DNA from: Sneathiella sedimenti
GTDB taxonomy: Bacteria; Pseudomonadota; Alphaproteobacteria; Sneathiellales; Sneathiellaceae
NCBI RefSeq assembly: GCF_017313765.1
Contig: NZ_JAFLNC010000001.1
Coordinates: 992,001-1,056,000, forward strand
DNA length: 64,000 nucleotides
Direction: 5' to 3'
The notes under the pieces were generated by a model. That model saw only the letters and a list, made by a program, of their open reading frames with translations, did no database searches and was not told the DNA's origin. This document shows positions 17,668 through 25,818 of the stretch, piece after piece; the stretch's first letter is position 1, and each line of letters starts with the position of its first letter. The translations under genes were made by a program, and so were the position numbers.

Positions 17668-18396
17668 CTATGGAAAATCGCAGCGTGTTGCAGAAATAGT
17701 AGCGAAGCTCTGTTTGCCGGCCAGTATGCTGAAGCGATATTCATTGGCACCAAAGACAACGCTCTTGTGAAGCGGGAGAACGCCAGTCAGGAGTTCCTTT
17801 TGGCCGCCTAACTGTGTGAAGGTGATTTCGACCGGTTGTTCGGGATCATACCACGCTTCCACCTTGCCTTCCGAGTTGACAACTGATTTTCCGTTTCCGG
17901 TGACCGTAATTGATCCATTGCCGAGGCTGATGGAGTTTCCGGGGCTGGAAAAGATCGGTGTATTGACGATAAACCGCTTGGTTTCGGGCGCCGCGTCACA
18001 ATTCTGGCTGTTCTGCGCGAGCGTGATCAGGGAAAGCAGCCGATCCGGCTCTAATCCGTCTGCCAGCCTGGCTTGCACAAGATCCAGAATATCACGCGTT
18101 GGACCACTTGGGATTTCATTCTCGAATTTATCGCGCCACTGACGGGCTTCGGCGAGTGCCGCGCTCTGTTTATCTAGGGCAGCGCGAGCCTGATCGTTCA
18201 GTCGATCATTTTCACTGGTAAGGACGATGACCTGCCCTTCGATGTCAGCGATACGCCTATCCGCATTGGCCTGACCTTCATAGTAGCCATAGACACCGGC
18301 TCCGGCGAGCAGCGCAATATACAAAACGAACTTGAAAAAGCGGGTGCGGCGCTGCCGTGCCTGCTTTTTCTCTGAAAGACCAAGGCCATAACTCAT
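17668..18396 (-). CDS. Membrane-anchored coiled-coil protein of unknown function
   Basis: A 242-residue protein I do not recognise. A basic N-terminus precedes a single membrane helix (about 22-40). A predicted coiled coil follows (about 48-92, rich in Ala, Glu, Lys and Gln), then a small helical region and a beta-rich C-terminal domain with two cysteines (Cys in QNCDAAP and in TRCDFP) that might pair in the periplasm. Tail-to-tail with coq7. The TM plus coiled-coil layout suggests an envelope scaffold or partner protein. Confidence 0.7.
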   Translation of the reverse strand: MSYGLGLSEKKQARQRRTRFFKFVLYIALLAGAGVYGYYEGQANADRRIADIEGQVIVLTSENDRLNDQARAALDKQSAALAEARQWRDKFENEIPSGPTRDILDLVQARLADGLEPDRLLSLITLAQNSQNCDAAPETKRFIVNTPIFSSPGNSISLGNGSITVTGNGKSVVNSEGKVEAWYDPEQPVEITFTQLGGQKELLTGVLPLHKSVVFGANEYRFSILAGKQSFATISATRCDFP

Positions 18397-18492
18397 TGTG
18401 CGTCACATCTTCAGCGATAAAGAAATATTACAAATTTGTCTCTATATAGACGTCGAAACGCGGGAAAGGCAAGTGCGGGCAGGGAAATTCGT

Positions 18493-19044
18493 TTATTCTT
18501 CGAGCTCGGTATCCCAATAAAGATAGTCACGCCAGCTTTCATGAAGATAGTTGGGGGGGAAGGCGCGACCCTGATGGTTGAGCATTTGCGGGGTGGGTAT
18601 GTAGGGGCGGATTTCCGGGAACATATTAACTTCCCGGGGGAGCCTGCCTCCTTTCTTCATGTTGCAGGGGGCGCAGGCCGTCGTGATATTCTCCCAGCTT
18701 GTCTGCCCCCCGAGGCGGCGGGGCAACACGTGGTCGAAAGTTAATTCCTCTGGAGAGTTGCAATACTGGCACCGAAATCCGTCCCGCAGAAAAACGTTAA
18801 ATCGGGTGAAGGCGGGCTGTTTACTCTGTTTGACATACCGCTTCAGGCAGATCACGCTGGGCAGCCGTATTTCGAAGCTCGGAGACCGGACAACACGGTC
18901 ATATTCCGAGACAATATTGACCCGTTCGAGAAAGACCGATTTAAGCGTGTCCTGCCAGGACCAAAGCGATAAGGGAAAATAGCTAAGGGGCCTGTAATCG
19001 GCGTTCAGAACCAGGGCCGGGTATTTTTCCACAGATGTTTGCAA
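18493..19044 (-). CDS. HNH endonuclease family protein
   Basis: A 183-residue protein with an HNH domain: FRCQYCN (zinc Cys pair), LTFDHVLPRRLGG (catalytic His), WENITTACAPCNMKKG (second Cys pair). This is a widely conserved chromosomal HNH protein of proteobacteria, not associated with mobile DNA. DNA target and role are unknown. It opens with TTG at 19044, with GGAGA about 11 bases upstream. The roughly 200 bases upstream hold a small inverted repeat, GGAAAG-N6-CTTTCC (19078-19095), and otherwise nothing recognised. Confidence 0.85.
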   Translation of the reverse strand: MQTSVEKYPALVLNADYRPLSYFPLSLWSWQDTLKSVFLERVNIVSEYDRVVRSPSFEIRLPSVICLKRYVKQSKQPAFTRFNVFLRDGFRCQYCNSPEELTFDHVLPRRLGGQTSWENITTACAPCNMKKGGRLPREVNMFPEIRPYIPTPQMLNHQGRAFPPNYLHESWRDYLYWDTELEE

Positions 19045-19246
19045 AGCTTAAACTGTCTCCAAACAAAATGTTGTGGTGGAAAGTTTGACCTTTCCCTCTT
19101 CAAATTGCAAACTCTAATACAGTATTTTGTGTGAAATAATTATGAAACCACCGCATCTTGAGAGCTGATGACGTGCCAGATTTATTCACTTTAAGGAATA
19201 TAGTGCCCTGTGCGGTTTTTCTTTAACATCGGAGTAAAATAAATAT

Positions 19247-19888
19247 CTATACAGAGATATTCTTGCGTGTCGGCGCCTGAACCACATCCGCATAATAGCG
19301 CCATAAAATGCGAGCCGCGACCGTCCGATACGGCCGGTACGGTTCTGCCAAATCATCCATTTTCGCCACATCGGGACGAGTCGGAAGTTGTTTAAGATGT
19401 CCGAAGGCGGTTTGCAGCGCCACATCGCCAGCCGGCCAAATATCGGTCCGGCCCAGACAGGACATCATGTAAATTTCCGCCGTCCAGCGACCAATTCCTT
19501 TCACGCTGGTCAGTTGCGTAAGCACTTCCTCATCGTCATGTGCGTGAAGGGAGTCGAGCACGAGTCGTTCACTGATTATATCCTCGGCGAGAGCACGACA
19601 ATACCGTGCCTTTTGACGGCTCAGTCCCAGACCGCGTAATTCTTCCTCCGAATATTGCAGCATACGCTCCGGCAGAAAGGGAGACACGGCGTCAGCCAGC
19701 CTTCTCCATATGGCCGCGGCGCTGGAGAGCGATACCTGCTGCTCAACAATGATCTTGGTGAGATGCTCGAATCCGGCTGGCCGCCGCCGGTCCGGTAGCG
19801 GTTGAATCAGAGACAGCGCACGGCCAATATCCGGATCCTGATTGCAGAGGAATTCAAGCGCCGCCGCGATATCCTCCTTTGCCGTCAT
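19247..19888 (-). CDS. alkA: DNA-3-methyladenine glycosylase II (AlkA-like)
   Basis: A 213-residue helix-hairpin-helix DNA glycosylase for alkylated bases. The HhH motif is LTSVKGIGRWTAEIYMM, and the catalytic Asp lies in WPAGDVALQTAF. IIVEQQVSLSSAAAIW is a family signature. It lacks the N-terminal AlkA_N domain of the E. coli enzyme, as most short homologues do. Start overlaps the stop of the S41 peptidase gene by four bases, so the two share a transcript. Confidence 0.88.
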   Translation of the reverse strand: MTAKEDIAAALEFLCNQDPDIGRALSLIQPLPDRRRPAGFEHLTKIIVEQQVSLSSAAAIWRRLADAVSPFLPERMLQYSEEELRGLGLSRQKARYCRALAEDIISERLVLDSLHAHDDEEVLTQLTSVKGIGRWTAEIYMMSCLGRTDIWPAGDVALQTAFGHLKQLPTRPDVAKMDDLAEPYRPYRTVAARILWRYYADVVQAPTRKNISV

Positions 19889-21171
19889 TGGGAAGTAACA
19901 AGTGCCGTCTTGATATCCGTGGAGCAGTTCAGGCTTTTCGCAGCGAGGGAGATCTGTGCTTCATCACTTTCACCCTCGTGAACGACATGCGGAATGTCCG
20001 GTGTCAGTCCTACCCCGTGAAATGTCGGGCCGCCGCCAGTGGTAAAACGGCCAGTCGTAAGACGGAGGCCGCCGCCATTACGGAGCGGCATCAGCGATTG
20101 CATCAGGCCCTTGCCATAACTCTTCTCACCAAAAAGCTTCGCCCGCGCCTGGTATTTCAATGCACCGGCAACTATCTCCGAAGACGAGGCGGATTTCTTG
20201 TTCAGCATGACGACAATGGGTTTGCCCTGTGTTTCATCGCCCTGAACAGCGTCCCGTGACACCAGCTCCCGCCCGCGGTTTCTGACAGAATAGATGTTTC
20301 CGCTATCTAGAAAGGCGTCGGCGACAATCTCGGCCGCGGACACCAGACCGCCAGGATTGTTCCGCATGTCCAAAACGATGCCGCAGAGGTTGGGTCCCAG
20401 GGTATATTGAATGTCTTTCAACGCCGTAGCCACTCCGGGGCCTGTTTTCCGGGTAAAAGAGAAGATACGGATATAGCCGATATTTCCATCAATACGATGT
20501 TCTACAGCGGCGACCTCTACATCGCGACGCATAACGTCTACCTGCAATGGGGTCGGCGTGTTATTGCGAAGTATCGTAAGGGATGCATAAGAATCTTCGG
20601 GACCGCGCAGCTTCTCGCGCGCCTCGGAAAGGGTGAGACCCTTGATCGGCTCTCCATCCACATGGGTGATAATGTCTTTTTCCTGAAGGCCGGCCTCTTC
20701 CGCGCCTGAACCGCGCAGCAGGCTCATGACCGTCAGATTGTCGTCGATCATTCTGATATGAATACCGAGGCCGACAAAGTGCCCGTCCAGACTTTCGCGG
20801 TAGGACGAGAACCGCTGGGGCGCCATATAGCCAGTGTATCGATCCATCGACGCAAGCATGGCATTCAACGCGCGGGTTGTGGGGTCGCTTTCTCCCCTAC
20901 CTTCTATCGGAACGGACTTCAGTCCTTCAATTGCCTTGTCGATCAGGTCATCGGGATTGACATTATCCACATAGCGCTGGTCTATCGTTTGGAGAACATC
21001 CGCCATAATGCTGATATTTTCATCCATCATCGGGTCGTTCTTGACCGTTTCGCGATAAGCAATTTCATACCGGTTCATTGCGGCATTAACATCATGATTT
21101 CTGGTAATCGGAATTGCACATGCCGTCACCAGCATTAAAATATTCAGCGCGATCAATATTCTTTTAAACAT
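19885..21171 (-). CDS. S41 (CtpA-type) peptidase, putative lipoprotein
   Basis: A 428-residue C-terminal processing peptidase. The N-terminus is a lipoprotein signal with lipobox LVTAC (Cys18). A PDZ domain spans roughly 120-205 (GLGIHIRMIDDNLTVMSLL). The catalytic Ser is in NKKSASSSEIVAGAL and the general-base Lys in GEKSYGKGLMQSL. Such enzymes trim periplasmic or lipid-anchored proteins. It is translationally coupled to alkA and divergent from gluQRS. Confidence 0.9.
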   Translation of the reverse strand: MFKRILIALNILMLVTACAIPITRNHDVNAAMNRYEIAYRETVKNDPMMDENISIMADVLQTIDQRYVDNVNPDDLIDKAIEGLKSVPIEGRGESDPTTRALNAMLASMDRYTGYMAPQRFSSYRESLDGHFVGLGIHIRMIDDNLTVMSLLRGSGAEEAGLQEKDIITHVDGEPIKGLTLSEAREKLRGPEDSYASLTILRNNTPTPLQVDVMRRDVEVAAVEHRIDGNIGYIRIFSFTRKTGPGVATALKDIQYTLGPNLCGIVLDMRNNPGGLVSAAEIVADAFLDSGNIYSVRNRGRELVSRDAVQGDETQGKPIVVMLNKKSASSSEIVAGALKYQARAKLFGEKSYGKGLMQSLMPLRNGGGLRLTTGRFTTGGGPTFHGVGLTPDIPHVVHEGESDEAQISLAAKSLNCSTDIKTALVTSQ

Positions 21172-21311
21172 TCTTCTCGCCCGTTGACATTTTTTATAAT
21201 TAATAAAGTATTAACAAAGGCTAACGCTCGCCCTGACGCCTGACAAGAAAAACAGATAAAATTTTAAACACATTTGAGTATTATTTTCGAAAGCTCCCCC
21301 TTGTTAACTAT

Positions 21312-22157
21312 ATGGTAACTATATCGCGTTTTGCGCCAAGCCCAACCGGATTTCTTCATCTTGGACATGTTTATTCCGCTTCTCTGGCCTGGCAGGCTGC
21401 ACGAGAGAGCGGCGGCAAGTTTCTGCTCCGATTGGAGGATATCGACCAGACAAGATGCCGTCCGGAATTCGAAGAGGCAATCTATGAAGACCTGAGATGG
21501 TTGGGACTGGATTGGGATCCCCCGCTGCGTCGACAGAGCGATCATTTCGATGACTATGCGGCACTCCTCGAGAAGCTCAACGATCGGGATTTGATCTATC
21601 CCTGTTTCTGCACCCGAAAGGAGATATCGGCCGAAATCAATCGCAGCAACTCGGCGCCGCATGGTCCTGAAGGCCCCGTATATCCGGGCATTTGCCGCGA
21701 TATGACGGAGAGCGAGCGGCAGGCGCGGTTTGCGCGGGGGGAAGCTTACGCGTTGCGCCTGAATATGGTTAATGCGATTGCGGCAGTCGAATTATCGAAG
21801 CTCCAGTTTCAGGAAGTCGGGAAGGGATACATACAATGTGATCCGGCCCCGTTTGGGGACATTGTCCTCGCGCGCAAGGAGACCCCGACCAGCTATCATC
21901 TAGCGGTGACATTTGATGATGCAATTCAGGGTGTTAACCATGTTGTTCGGGGTCAGGACCTGTTCGCGTCCACTCATATTCACCGGCTTTTGCAGGCGTT
22001 GCTCGACCTCCCGACGCCGACCTATTTTCACCACGGATTGATCTCGGATGCGAAAGGGCGCCGCCTTTCAAAACGTGACAAGGATGCAACAATCAAATCT
22101 TTAAGAGATTATGGTTACCAGCCTGAAGAGGTGCGGAAAATGGTCGATTATGGTTAA
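21312..22157 (+). CDS. gluQ: Glutamyl-Q tRNA(Asp) synthetase
   Basis: A 281-residue class I synthetase-like enzyme that attaches glutamate to queuosine of tRNA-Asp. It has the HIGH-type motif FAPSPTGFLHLGHVYSA and KMSKS-like RLSKRDKDATIKSL, but no anticodon-binding domain, which separates it from GltX. Zinc ligand candidates are CFC of YPCFCTRKE plus a later YPGICR. No clear Shine-Dalgarno precedes the ATG, and the sequence around it is an imperfect palindrome (GTTAAC...GTAAC). Confidence 0.93.
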   Translation: MVTISRFAPSPTGFLHLGHVYSASLAWQAARESGGKFLLRLEDIDQTRCRPEFEEAIYEDLRWLGLDWDPPLRRQSDHFDDYAALLEKLNDRDLIYPCFCTRKEISAEINRSNSAPHGPEGPVYPGICRDMTESERQARFARGEAYALRLNMVNAIAAVELSKLQFQEVGKGYIQCDPAPFGDIVLARKETPTSYHLAVTFDDAIQGVNHVVRGQDLFASTHIHRLLQALLDLPTPTYFHHGLISDAKGRRLSKRDKDATIKSLRDYGYQPEEVRKMVDYG

Positions 22158-22197
22158 TATTCGGCAGTTTTCCGCGAATCTCCCTCCTCGTTGACGG

Positions 22198-24210
22198 TTA
22201 GGCCACTTCCTCATATTTCATGATCATGTCGACCATGTCGATGACGATGCCAGCCATGTCAAAATCCTTGGGCGTATAGATTGCACTGACGCCAGCCTTT
22301 TTGAGTTTGTCCGCATCTTCGGGTGGGATAATGCCTCCAACTACAACAGGCACATCACCTAAGCCAGCGGCCCGCAGCTTCTCACAAACTTCTGTCGCGA
22401 GCGGAACGTGGGAGCCTGAAAGAATGGATAGGCCGACAAGGTCGACGGTGCCGTTGCGTGCGGCGGTAACAATCTGGTCCGGTGTAAGGCGGATACCCTC
22501 ATAGACCACCTGCATCCCGCTGTCGCGTGCAGCAACCGCGATCTGTTCCGCGCCATTCGAATGACCATCCAGGCCGGGTTTGCCGACCAGAACCTTGAGC
22601 GGCCGCCCGAGGGCTGCCGCCGCCGCCGCGACCTTCTCGCGGGCGGGTTCAAGTATATCGTTCTCTGCATTGGAAACGGCGGAGCTTACACCGGTCGGGG
22701 CGCGATATTCCCCATACACCTGACGGAGCGCTTCGGACCATTCGCCAGTCGTCACGCCTGCTTTCGCGGCGGTAATTGACGGCGGCATGATATTTCGACC
22801 CTCTTTCGCGGCCTGTGATAGGGCGTCGAGCGCTTTTTTAACGGCAGCTTCATCCCGGCTCTCACGCCACGCCCGCAACTGTTCAATCTGTTCGGCTTCT
22901 GCGGCCGGATCGACGGTCATTATGCCGCCATCGGCTTCCTGCGTCAGCGGGGAAGGGGCGGACTCTGTAAATTTATTCACGCCGATAACGGGCAAATCGC
23001 CGGCAATGACCGACTGGACTCGGTTTGTATTTGAATTGACCAGGCTTTCCTTCAGATAGCCCGTATCTACCGCAGCGACGGCGCCGCCCATTTCCTCGAT
23101 AAGTTTAAGTTCCTCGCGCGCGGCGGCCTTCAACTCTTCAACCTTGCGGTCAATCTCAACCGAACCTTCGAAAATATCGCCAAACTCGAGAAGGTCGGTT
23201 TCAAATGCAACAATCTGCTGCAAGCGAAGGGACCATTGCTGATCCCACGGTCGCGGCAGGCCGAGGGCCTCATTCCAGGCGGGAAGCTGTACGGCGCGTG
23301 CACGTGCTTTCTTGGAGAGTACAACAGCCAGCATTTCCAGAAGAATGCGATAGACGTTGTTCTCCGGTTGCTGCTCGGTCAGTCCGAGGGAGTTTACCTG
23401 CACACCATAACGGAATCGGCGGAACTTCTCGTCTTCCACGCCATAGCGATCGCGGAGGATTTCGTCCCAGAGATCGACGAAGGCGCGCATCTTGCACATT
23501 TCGGTAATAAAGCGGATGCCGGCATTGACGAAAAAGCTGATTCTTCCTGTTGCAGCAGGGAAGTCCTCGGCGCTGATCTGCCCGCCTTCTTTAACGGCAT
23601 CCAATACCGCGATGGCCGTTGCCAGTGCGAACGACAGCTCCTGCACCGGAGTGGCCCCGGCTTCCTGCAAATGATAGGAGCAGACATTGGTGGGATTCCA
23701 CTTCGGCATCTGCTGATAGGTATAACTCACCACGTCGGTGATCAGCTTCATGCTCGGCTTTGGTGGAAAGATATAGGTTCCTCGCGACAAATATTCCTTG
23801 ATGATATCATTCTGGACGGTGCCCTGAAGAGCGGAAACATCGGCTCCCTGTTCTTCAGCAACGGCAACATAGAGTGCCAGAAGCCACGCCGACGTCGCAT
23901 TGATTGTCATGGACGTGTTCATTTTCTCGAGCGGAATATCATCAAACAGAGTGCGCATATCCCCAAGGTGACAAATGGGAACACCTACCTTGCCAACCTC
24001 GCCGCGGGCCAGAATATGATCCGAATCATAACCTGTCTGGGTCGGCAGATCGAAAGCGACGGACAAGCCCGTCTGGCCGCGCGCAAGATTTGTTTTATAA
24101 AGCTCGTTCGACGCTTTTGCGGACGAATGGCCCGAATAGGTGCGGAATAGCCAGGGGCGGTCTTTTTTCTGGGCGCCGGTTTTTGCGGCTTCCGTCTTAT
24201 TTTGTGCCAT
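22198..24210 (-). CDS. ecm: Ethylmalonyl-CoA mutase
   Basis: A 670-residue adenosylcobalamin-dependent mutase converting (2R)-ethylmalonyl-CoA to (2S)-methylsuccinyl-CoA. The N-terminal barrel has RTYSGHSSAKASNELY and GLSVAFDLPTQTGYDSD. The C-terminal cobalamin domain carries D548-x-H550-xx-G553 (LDGHSNG) and GLSILSGSH. Its length and single-polypeptide form match Ecm (MeaA), and the divergent ccr gene separates it from methylmalonyl-CoA mutase. It shares a 269-base regulatory gap with ccr. Confidence 0.95.
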   Translation of the reverse strand: MAQNKTEAAKTGAQKKDRPWLFRTYSGHSSAKASNELYKTNLARGQTGLSVAFDLPTQTGYDSDHILARGEVGKVGVPICHLGDMRTLFDDIPLEKMNTSMTINATSAWLLALYVAVAEEQGADVSALQGTVQNDIIKEYLSRGTYIFPPKPSMKLITDVVSYTYQQMPKWNPTNVCSYHLQEAGATPVQELSFALATAIAVLDAVKEGGQISAEDFPAATGRISFFVNAGIRFITEMCKMRAFVDLWDEILRDRYGVEDEKFRRFRYGVQVNSLGLTEQQPENNVYRILLEMLAVVLSKKARARAVQLPAWNEALGLPRPWDQQWSLRLQQIVAFETDLLEFGDIFEGSVEIDRKVEELKAAAREELKLIEEMGGAVAAVDTGYLKESLVNSNTNRVQSVIAGDLPVIGVNKFTESAPSPLTQEADGGIMTVDPAAEAEQIEQLRAWRESRDEAAVKKALDALSQAAKEGRNIMPPSITAAKAGVTTGEWSEALRQVYGEYRAPTGVSSAVSNAENDILEPAREKVAAAAAALGRPLKVLVGKPGLDGHSNGAEQIAVAARDSGMQVVYEGIRLTPDQIVTAARNGTVDLVGLSILSGSHVPLATEVCEKLRAAGLGDVPVVVGGIIPPEDADKLKKAGVSAIYTPKDFDMAGIVIDMVDMIMKYEEVA

Positions 24211-24244
24211 AATTATCTTTCGTTTAGATGTAATTATAGATTCA

Positions 24245-24278
24245 GTTATTACGTGTACCTGCTATCGCACGTAATAAC
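24245..24278. promoter_or_regulatory. Perfect 11-bp inverted repeat between ecm and ccr
   Basis: GTTATTACGTG (24245-24255) and CACGTAATAAC (24268-24278) are exact reverse complements separated by 12 bases. The site is 35 bases upstream of the ecm start and 202 bases upstream of ccr, in the gap between the divergent genes. Spacing fits a dimeric regulator contacting two major grooves. A hairpin role is less likely because the stem is AT-rich and no T-run follows. Confidence 0.6.
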
Positions 24279-24280
24279 AT

Positions 24281-24301
24281 AACTTTGTGCTGCAGTGCAA
24301 A
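24281..24301. promoter_or_regulatory. Imperfect TTTG..CAAA palindrome in the ecm-ccr gap
   Basis: TTTGTGCTGCAGTGCAAA (24284-24301) is an 18-bp palindrome with 7 of 9 half-site positions matching, preceded by AAC. AACTTTG plus GCAAA recalls the sites reported for short-chain fatty acyl-CoA regulators of the RamB/PccR (ScfR) family. It starts six bases after the perfect inverted repeat. This is a motif resemblance only. Confidence 0.35.
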
Positions 24302-24479
24302 AAAAACTTGTTATCTCGGCAAAGGTCAGTAATCTTCTCATATACCGGGCTAATGTAAAGGTCTACGTTTCGTTTTTTGATGCAATGCGATATGTGAAGT
24401 CGGAAAAAAGGAATTTGCGATTTCTAAAGACTAGCGCCCTATAAATTAGACAAAATGCAAAATACGAGGGATACTTTTG

Positions 24480-25784
24480 ATGTCAAATACGCAAGCTTCT
24501 GCGCTTTCCGATGCAGGAAATGAAATGCCGGCTGGCGAAATTAAGGATCTGTACGAAGTCGGAGAAATTCCACCGCTCGGCCATGTCCCGTCCAAAATGT
24601 ATGCTTGGGCGATCCGGAAGGAGCGCCACGGGGAACCGGAAAAAGCCATGCAGGTGGAAGTCGTCGAAACGCCGGAGCTGGACAGTCATGATGTGCTGAT
24701 CCTCGTTATGGCGGCCGGAGTCAACTACAATGGTGTCTGGGCCGCCTTGGGCGAGCCAATCTCTCCATTCGATTATCACAAAGCGCCGTACCATATTGCG
24801 GGATCAGACGCCTCTGGCATCGTTTATGCGGTTGGTAACAAGGTGAAACGATTCAAAATCGGTGATGAAGTTGTTGTTCATTGTAACCAGGATGATGGGG
24901 ATGATGAGGAATGCAATGGCGGCGACCCCATGTTCTCGCCGAGCCAGCGCATCTGGGGTTATGAAACGCCGGACGGATCTTTTGCGCAGTTTGCCCGTGT
25001 TCAGGACCGTCAGTTGATGCCGCGTCCCCGGCATCTGACCTGGGAAGAAAGCGCCTGCTATACGCTGACCCTCGCAACCGCTTACCGCATGCTGTTCGGT
25101 CATCGGCCGCATATCCTGCGTCCTGGCCACAATGTTCTGATCTGGGGTGCATCTGGCGGTCTTGGTTCCATGGCGATCCAGATTTGTGCCGCTGCCGGTG
25201 CCAATGCCATTGGCGTTATTTCCGATGAAAGCAAGCGCGAGTTTGTCATGTCCCTCGGTGCGAAAGGCGTTCTCAACCGTAAGGACTTTGACTGCTGGGG
25301 CCAACTGCCGACAGTTAACGGCGAAGGGTTCGGCGATTACATGAAGAAAACGCGCGAATTCGGCAAGGCTATCTGGGAAATTACCGGCAAGGGTAACGAC
25401 GTCGATTTCGTGTTCGAACATCCCGGAGAACAGACCTTTCCGGTCTCGTGCAATGTGGTAAAGCGCGGCGGAATGGTGGTTTTCTGCGCCGGGACAACAG
25501 GTTTCAACCTGACCATGGACGCGCGGTTTGTCTGGATGCGCCAGAAACGTATTCAGGGCAGCCATTTCGCCAACCTGAAACAGGCATCGCAGGCAAACAA
25601 TCTGGTTGTCGAGCGGCGTATTGATCCTTGCATGTCAGAGGTTTTCTCCTGGGATGATATCCCTCGCGCTCATACAAAAATGATGAATAACGAGCATAAG
25701 CCAGGCAATATGGCCGTATTGGTTTCTGCAAAGTATCCGGGTATGAGAACAATCGAGGATGCAATTGAAGCCGGCAACGAGTAA
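24480..25784 (+). CDS. ccr: Crotonyl-CoA carboxylase/reductase
   Basis: A 434-residue MDR-family enzyme that reductively carboxylates crotonyl-CoA to ethylmalonyl-CoA with NADPH, the key step of the ethylmalonyl-CoA pathway. The N-terminal part has KDLYEVGEIPPLGHVPSKM, a Ccr signature absent from ordinary quinone reductases. The nucleotide-binding motif is WGASGGLGSMAIQICAAAGA. ATG at 24480 has GAGGG nine bases upstream. Followed after 34 bases by mcd. Confidence 0.96.
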   Translation: MSNTQASALSDAGNEMPAGEIKDLYEVGEIPPLGHVPSKMYAWAIRKERHGEPEKAMQVEVVETPELDSHDVLILVMAAGVNYNGVWAALGEPISPFDYHKAPYHIAGSDASGIVYAVGNKVKRFKIGDEVVVHCNQDDGDDEECNGGDPMFSPSQRIWGYETPDGSFAQFARVQDRQLMPRPRHLTWEESACYTLTLATAYRMLFGHRPHILRPGHNVLIWGASGGLGSMAIQICAAAGANAIGVISDESKREFVMSLGAKGVLNRKDFDCWGQLPTVNGEGFGDYMKKTREFGKAIWEITGKGNDVDFVFEHPGEQTFPVSCNVVKRGGMVVFCAGTTGFNLTMDARFVWMRQKRIQGSHFANLKQASQANNLVVERRIDPCMSEVFSWDDIPRAHTKMMNNEHKPGNMAVLVSAKYPGMRTIEDAIEAGNE

Positions 25785-25818
25785 GAAGAAGCCGTAATCA
25801 AACAAGGAAAGAATAATA

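Noticed and set aside
18493-19044. HNH protein as part of a mobile element or phage
   Set aside because: The protein is a widely conserved chromosomal type and there are no repeats, integrase or tRNA-end duplications near it.
22158-22197. Terminator between gluQRS and ecm
   Set aside because: TTCG...CGAA pairing is short and has no T-run on either strand.
24211-24479. Cobalamin riboswitch before ecm
   Set aside because: The ecm side of the gap is AT-rich with two palindromes but no B12-box core; too short before the start for that aptamer.
24804-25565. Long open frame antisense to ccr (similar ones lie antisense to ecm, argD and argF)
   Set aside because: These frames mirror strongly conserved genes, show no family motifs and have no ribosome site; they arise from codon bias on the other strand.
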